Positions 40,002-43,530 of a DNA stretch of 43,530 nt are shown piece by piece (the stretch's first letter is position 1; every line of letters begins with the position of its first letter). Made by a program: the position numbers and the translations under genes. The notes under the pieces were generated by a model. The model had not been told where the DNA came from, searched no databases, and worked only from the letters and a program-made list of their open reading frames with translations. The stretch is taken from assembly GCA_002483135.1 (NCBI GenBank), contig DLHI01000009.1:1-43530 (forward strand), in the 5' to 3' direction. Source of the DNA: Hyphomonadaceae bacterium UBA7672. Its GTDB lineage: Bacteria > Pseudomonadota > Alphaproteobacteria > Caulobacterales > Hyphomonadaceae.

Positions 40002-41930
40002 ATGCAGAAAATCTTGCGACTTCTCGTCATGGCCTGGGCCCTGGTTGGGGGCGGGACTGCGGTCGCGCAGGAACAACCAGTCGAGAACGCGCAGATCATA
40101 TGGCGTCTCCTCGATTATGTCGGTGTTGATTACCCTAGCGCGGTAACCGCCGGCGCCGTCGTCAATGACGCCGAGTATCGCGAGATGGTGGAATTTGCAG
40201 CTGAGGTAGGGGCCCGGCTGAACGAGCTTCCCAGAAACGCCTACACGCCAGGGCTTACGGAGCAGGCGCGGACCCTACAGCGGCAGATCGCCGACAAGGC
40301 AGACGCAAAGATCGTTGCCGCCTCGGCGCAGGGTCTAGCGGCCACCGTTCTGGAAGCGTTCCCCAGCCCCGTCGCTCCTTTAGTGCCCCCCAATCTCCAG
40401 CGCGGCGCATCTCTCTATTTGGAGCGGTGCGCCGATTGCCATGGCGTGACGGGCCGGGCCGACGGCGCCGGAGCTAATGGTCTCGACCCGCCACCGATTG
40501 CATTTGCGGAAGTTGAACGAGCGCGCGAGCGCAGCATCCTTGGTCTCTACCAAGTCATCGGACAGGGACTTGAGGGCACCGCGATGGAAAGTTTCTCCGA
40601 TCTGCCGGAAGCCGACCGTTGGGCGCTAGCTTTTTACGTCGGTTCGTTTGCGTTCTCGGACGATGAGGCCTCAAGAGGCGAGCAGCTCTGGAGATCCGAT
40701 CCCGAAATCAGAGCCACGATCAACAACCTGGCGGCGCTGACGCAGAAGACACCGGCGATAGTTGCGCAGACAACCGGCGAGCTCAACGCGAGAGCGGTAA
40801 CGGCCTATCTCCGACGAAACCCAGCTGCGATGACAGACAAGCCCGAAGGCGGGCTGACGTTGGCCCGGTTGCGCCTTCGGCAAAGTGGAGAGGCCTATCG
40901 GGCTGGAGATCAATCCCGCGCGCGCGATTTGGCGTTATCCGCATACCTCGACGGATTCGAGCCAAGTGAGCCGGCCCTTGCTGTGCGGGATCCCTCGTTG
41001 TTGCGCGACATAGAAACAGCCATGGCCGACCTGCGAGCAGCCATCGGTGCAAATGCCGCCCCAGCAGATGTCGAAGCGCGCAACGCGCGCGTTGTCTCTC
41101 TCTTCGACAGAGTAGAGGATGTCCTCGACCCGGCTGCAGCGGATGGAGGAGCCGGCTTCCTCGGAGCCTTCACCATCCTGTTACGCGAAGGTCTAGAAGC
41201 CCTGCTTATTGTTGTGACGATGTTGGCGTTCTTGCGGAAAGCGGAGCGCGCAGACATGACGCGTTACGTACACATCGGATGGGTCTCGGCGCTAGTGGCG
41301 GGCGCGGCAACTTGGCTTATCGCGACCAATCTCATTCAGATCAGCGGCGCCAGCCGCGAACTGACGGAGGGATTTGGCTCGTTGCTTGCGGCGGTCGTGC
41401 TGATCGGAGTCGGCATTTGGATGCACGGGAAGGGGCAGGCCGACGCCTGGCAGATCTACATCAAGGAAAAGCTGTCACATGCGCTTTCGAAAAAATCCGC
41501 ATGGTTCCTAATCGTGATGGCTTTCGTCGTCGTTTATCGCGAGGTCTTTGAGACGATCCTGTTTTTCACTGCCCTCTGGAGCCAAGGGGAGGGTGTCGCC
41601 ATGCTCGCTGGCGCAGCGGCTGCAATGGTCGTGCTGGCGATTATCGCGTGGGTGATGCTGCGGTATAGCCGCCGTTTGCCAATCGGCAAATTCTTCTCGT
41701 GGAGTGCGATCCTCATGGCGGCTTTGGCCGTGGTGCTGACGGGAAAGGGAATTGCCGGTCTGCAGGAAGCCGGACTACTTGATGTCCATCCAGTGGCTGC
41801 CGCGCCTCGAATCGACCTTCTCGGTCTTTACCCGACCTGGGAAGGCTTGGCTGCACAATTGATTGTCGTCCTCGTGCTTGTTGCCGGTTTCTGGCGCGCG
41901 TCACGGCCTGCGCCTTTGGGTTCGCAATAG
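40002..41930 (+). CDS. Cytochrome c-FTR1 family iron permease fusion
   Basis: A 642-residue membrane protein. After a signal peptide (cleavage near GTAVAQ), a periplasmic segment contains a haem c site CADCHG (Cys at about residue 143) with the usual later Met (EGTAMESFSDL). A helical middle part follows, then an FTR1-type permease domain (about 385-630). The two iron-transport REXXE motifs are REGLE (about 395) and REVFE (about 512). Such fusions take up or move iron with electron transfer by their own haem. The neighbours are metal genes, but no EfeO/EfeB partner is present. The ATG at 40002 begins a normal signal peptide. Confidence 0.9.
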   Translation: MQKILRLLVMAWALVGGGTAVAQEQPVENAQIIWRLLDYVGVDYPSAVTAGAVVNDAEYREMVEFAAEVGARLNELPRNAYTPGLTEQARTLQRQIADKADAKIVAASAQGLAATVLEAFPSPVAPLVPPNLQRGASLYLERCADCHGVTGRADGAGANGLDPPPIAFAEVERARERSILGLYQVIGQGLEGTAMESFSDLPEADRWALAFYVGSFAFSDDEASRGEQLWRSDPEIRATINNLAALTQKTPAIVAQTTGELNARAVTAYLRRNPAAMTDKPEGGLTLARLRLRQSGEAYRAGDQSRARDLALSAYLDGFEPSEPALAVRDPSLLRDIETAMADLRAAIGANAAPADVEARNARVVSLFDRVEDVLDPAAADGGAGFLGAFTILLREGLEALLIVVTMLAFLRKAERADMTRYVHIGWVSALVAGAATWLIATNLIQISGASRELTEGFGSLLAAVVLIGVGIWMHGKGQADAWQIYIKEKLSHALSKKSAWFLIVMAFVVVYREVFETILFFTALWSQGEGVAMLAGAAAAMVVLAIIAWVMLRYSRRLPIGKFFSWSAILMAALAVVLTGKGIAGLQEAGLLDVHPVAAAPRIDLLGLYPTWEGLAAQLIVVLVLVAGFWRASRPAPLGSQ

Positions 41931-42404
41931 TTGCACGCGCTTGCCAGCAGCGCCGTTGGATCGTGCAAAGACGATCGAGCATGTTGTGCGCCGTCTGTTG
42001 GACCGTGATGCGCGCGCGTGAAAGATTGACCAAGCCCGATTTGCGGCGAGCCCTTTAAGAAAAGCGTCCATACGACCTGGGTTTTCTGCGATTCTTTGTG
42101 CGTTTTGCCGTGCGCCTGAACCGCGTGCGGAGCATCGAACCGGGTTGATCGACGGGCGATCCCCACGATTTTTTCCTGCTCCCGTGTCGCCTTCGGGGAG
42201 GCGTTTGCTTGTGACGCCCATCAAGCGGCCGGCGCACGCCCGCGCAAGGGGCCGAGGCTTCGGGCCCCAAGAGAAGAGGGGCCCTGCAGGCCGCACCAAC
42301 CCCTTGCGCGGTCGCCGCTCTGCTTGCTTTCCGGCCGCTTCCGAGGGGCGTCGCAAACGCGACCCCGGCGGGGCTGATCCCGCGGAATCACAAGGAAGAG
42401 CATC
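41931..42404. other. Intergenic region before ssb, boundary to a mobile-element backbone
   Basis: About 475 GC-rich bases with no supported gene. It holds a 7-bp inverted repeat (GGGCCCC at 42262-42268, GGGGCCC at 42278-42284). It divides metal genes from ssb and the ArdC-like gene, which are typical of plasmid and ICE backbones. No attachment site, integrase or direct repeat was found. Confidence 0.4.
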
Positions 42405-42821
42405 ATGGATCGCGCATCATTCGAACTCATCGGCAATGTCGGCAAACTCGAGATCAAGCCGATCAAGGGCGACAAGAAACTCGCCATCATCTCGCTCGCC
42501 ACATCCGAACGCTGGAAAGCCGAAGGCGGCGACTGGAACGAGAAAACCTACTGGCACCGCGTCGTGGTGTTCGCGCCCGCGAAAGTCGCATTGATCGAGA
42601 AGGCCGTGCAGATGGGCACGCGCCTCCGGCTCGTCGGTCAGGTGCGTCCGAGCTCCTGGGAAGATGAGCGCGGCCAGAAGCGCTACTCGATCGAGTTCGT
42701 CGTCACCGGCTTCGGAGAGGTCGAGATTCTCGCGCGCGGGAAGCCGAGAGCCGAAGCGCCAGCGGAGCAGGCTGCAGCCGGCGAAGACGCTCCGAAGCAA
42801 AAGCGCAAACGCGCCGCTTGA
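42405..42821 (+). CDS. ssb: Single-stranded DNA-binding protein
   Basis: A 138-residue SSB with the OB fold: FELIGNVGKLEIKP at the N-terminus, the TYWHRVVVF block that binds ssDNA and LRLVGQVRPSSWEDERGQKR. The C-terminal 30 residues are Ala/Glu/Lys-rich and end KRKRAA, lacking the acidic DDDIPF-type tip of chromosomal SSBs. This suggests a plasmid or ICE copy. GGAAGAG nine bases upstream supports the start. A strong terminator follows before the ArdC-like gene. Confidence 0.9.
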   Translation: MDRASFELIGNVGKLEIKPIKGDKKLAIISLATSERWKAEGGDWNEKTYWHRVVVFAPAKVALIEKAVQMGTRLRLVGQVRPSSWEDERGQKRYSIEFVVTGFGEVEILARGKPRAEAPAEQAAAGEDAPKQKRKRAA

Positions 42822-42827
42822 GCTAGC

Positions 42828-42854
42828 GCCGGCGGCGCAAGCCGCCGGCTTTTT
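42828..42854 (+). terminator. Rho-independent terminator after ssb
   Basis: GCCGGCGGC (42828-42836), a GCAA tetraloop and GCCGCCGGC (42841-42849) form a perfect 9-bp stem followed by TTTTT. It lies directly after the ssb stop and 33 bases before the ArdC-like ATG. Confidence 0.85.
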
Positions 42855-42886
42855 CCTGTCCGACAATCATCATCAAGGAGGCCGGC

Positions 42887-43530
42887 ATGGCTGCCGCCGC
42901 TGATACCGTGTCGCTGCACGACGCGGTGACCAACCGTATCATTCGTGAACTCGAACAAGGCCGCATCCCGTGGGTGCAGCCATGGGCGTCATCAAGCGTG
43001 ACGCCGCTTGGCCTGCCGCTGAACGCGGCGACGAGCCGGGCCTATTCCGGCGTCAACATCCTGCTGCTGTGGGCGGCCGCGCTGGATCAGGGAAGGCCCT
43101 CCCAGCGCTGGCTCACCTTCAAACAGGCGCTGTCGCTTGGGGGGGCCGTGCGCAAGGGCGAGAAGGGCACGATGGTCGTCTACGCCGATACCTTCATCCC
43201 CAAGACTGAGAAGGAGAAGGCGAGCACGTCCGGGGAGGACCCGCGTCGCGTCGGCTTCCTGAAACGCTTCACGGTGTTCCACGTCGAGCAGTGCGATGGC
43301 CTGCCGCCGGATCCTCAAGCGAGGCCATTGCCAGGACGCACTGAGGTCCTTCCCGTCGCCGAAGCTGTTATCGCCGCGACGGGCGCCGACATCCGGGTCG
43401 GCGGCGACATGGCGTTCTATGCGCCATCACATGACTTCATCATGGTGCCGCCGCAGGAAGCCTATTTCGAGCCCATCAACTGGTATCGCACGAAGCTGCA
43501 CGAGCTGACGCATTATGCCGTCTTCCGGAT
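42887..43530 (+). CDS. ArdC-like antirestriction/zincin protein (3' partial)
   Basis: The first 214 residues of a protein that runs past the right edge without a stop. The N-terminal part (DAVTNRIIRELEQGRIPWVQ, then NAATSRAYSGVNILLLW, WLTFKQALSLGGAVRKGEKG) is the ArdC N-terminal domain, which binds single-stranded DNA. The zinc protease-like motif HELTH is at about residue 206, near the edge. Proteins of this type protect incoming conjugative DNA and are plasmid or ICE genes. AAGGAGG five bases before the ATG at 42887 fixes the start. Confidence 0.88.
   Translation, partial: MAAAADTVSLHDAVTNRIIRELEQGRIPWVQPWASSSVTPLGLPLNAATSRAYSGVNILLLWAAALDQGRPSQRWLTFKQALSLGGAVRKGEKGTMVVYADTFIPKTEKEKASTSGEDPRRVGFLKRFTVFHVEQCDGLPPDPQARPLPGRTEVLPVAEAVIAATGADIRVGGDMAFYAPSHDFIMVPPQEAYFEPINWYRTKLHELTHYAVFR

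Noticed and set aside
1..43530. tRNA, rRNA, CRISPR arrays, insertion sequences, integrase or transposase genes
   Set aside because: None seen: no repeat-spacer pattern, no DDE or tyrosine recombinase motif and no tRNA-like arm set was found by reading. Small RNA genes cannot be excluded by eye.

Overview
The window is about 43.5 kb of GC-rich DNA with dense, proteobacterial-type gene packing (many ATGA and TGATG overlaps). Family content points to an alphaproteobacterium: HupE/UreJ plus membrane-anchor genes in a czc operon, a CnrYXH-like sigma unit, CopABCD and a 228/222-residue anchor family. This placement is an inference; there is no rRNA, tRNA or other marker gene to confirm it. Most of the window reads as a heavy-metal (copper and divalent cation) resistance region. 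Its right edge runs into genes typical of a conjugative plasmid or ICE (ssb, ardC-like), so the region is probably mobile or plasmid-borne.

Layout. (1) 1-8.1 kb: a nucleotide/sugar-phosphate cassette with an archaeal flavour. A beta-CASP nuclease (cut by the window edge), an AMP-phosphorylase-like enzyme and a short PRPP synthetase run on the plus strand. They converge with a D-2-hydroxyacid dehydrogenase, a type II (archaeal-type) GAPDH and a CPD-type metal P-ATPase on the minus strand. (2) 8.5-13.0 kb: oleate hydratase, a Met/Cys/His-rich lipoprotein built from two repeats, a haem c lipoprotein, an ATP-grasp-like enzyme and a DUF2933 membrane peptide. (3) 13.4-20.1 kb: a Csp3-like cytosolic copper store, a DUF305 protein, an SRPBCC protein, the periplasmic copper pair CopA (multicopper oxidase) and CopB, a methyltransferase and an NTF2-like exported protein. 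(4) 20.1-25.6 kb: a minus-strand run of copper P-ATPase, CopC, CopD and a CnrY/CnrX/CnrH-like anti-sigma/sensor/ECF-sigma unit, with csoR diverging from the ATPase. (5) 26.1-28.1 kb: a second haem c lipoprotein and an exported protein of unknown function. (6) 28.5-39.7 kb: an eleven-gene plus-strand czc-type operon (His-rich CzcI-like protein, CzcC, CzcB, CzcA). It continues into two copies of a HupE/UreJ-plus-anchor pair around a small lipoprotein, then an NreB-like MFS exporter and a second SRPBCC paralogue. (7) 40.0-43.5 kb: a cytochrome c-FTR1 fusion permease, then ssb and an ArdC-like zincin cut by the right edge.

How it fits together. Cytosolic copper would be sensed by CsoR, bound by the Csp3-like protein and exported by the P-ATPases. 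Periplasmic copper would be oxidised or bound by CopA, CopB, CopC, DUF305 and the Met-rich lipoprotein. Divalent cations would be exported by CzcCBA and the MFS protein. The CnrYXH-like unit is a candidate regulator of its own or of the czc genes. The part least explained by known systems is the duplicated HupE/UreJ-anchor module at 34.7-37.9 kb. The anchors have one membrane helix and a conserved extracytoplasmic domain and are found here only next to a HupE/UreJ partner.

Limits: all calls come from reading the sequence and remembered family motifs; no database search or structure prediction was run.
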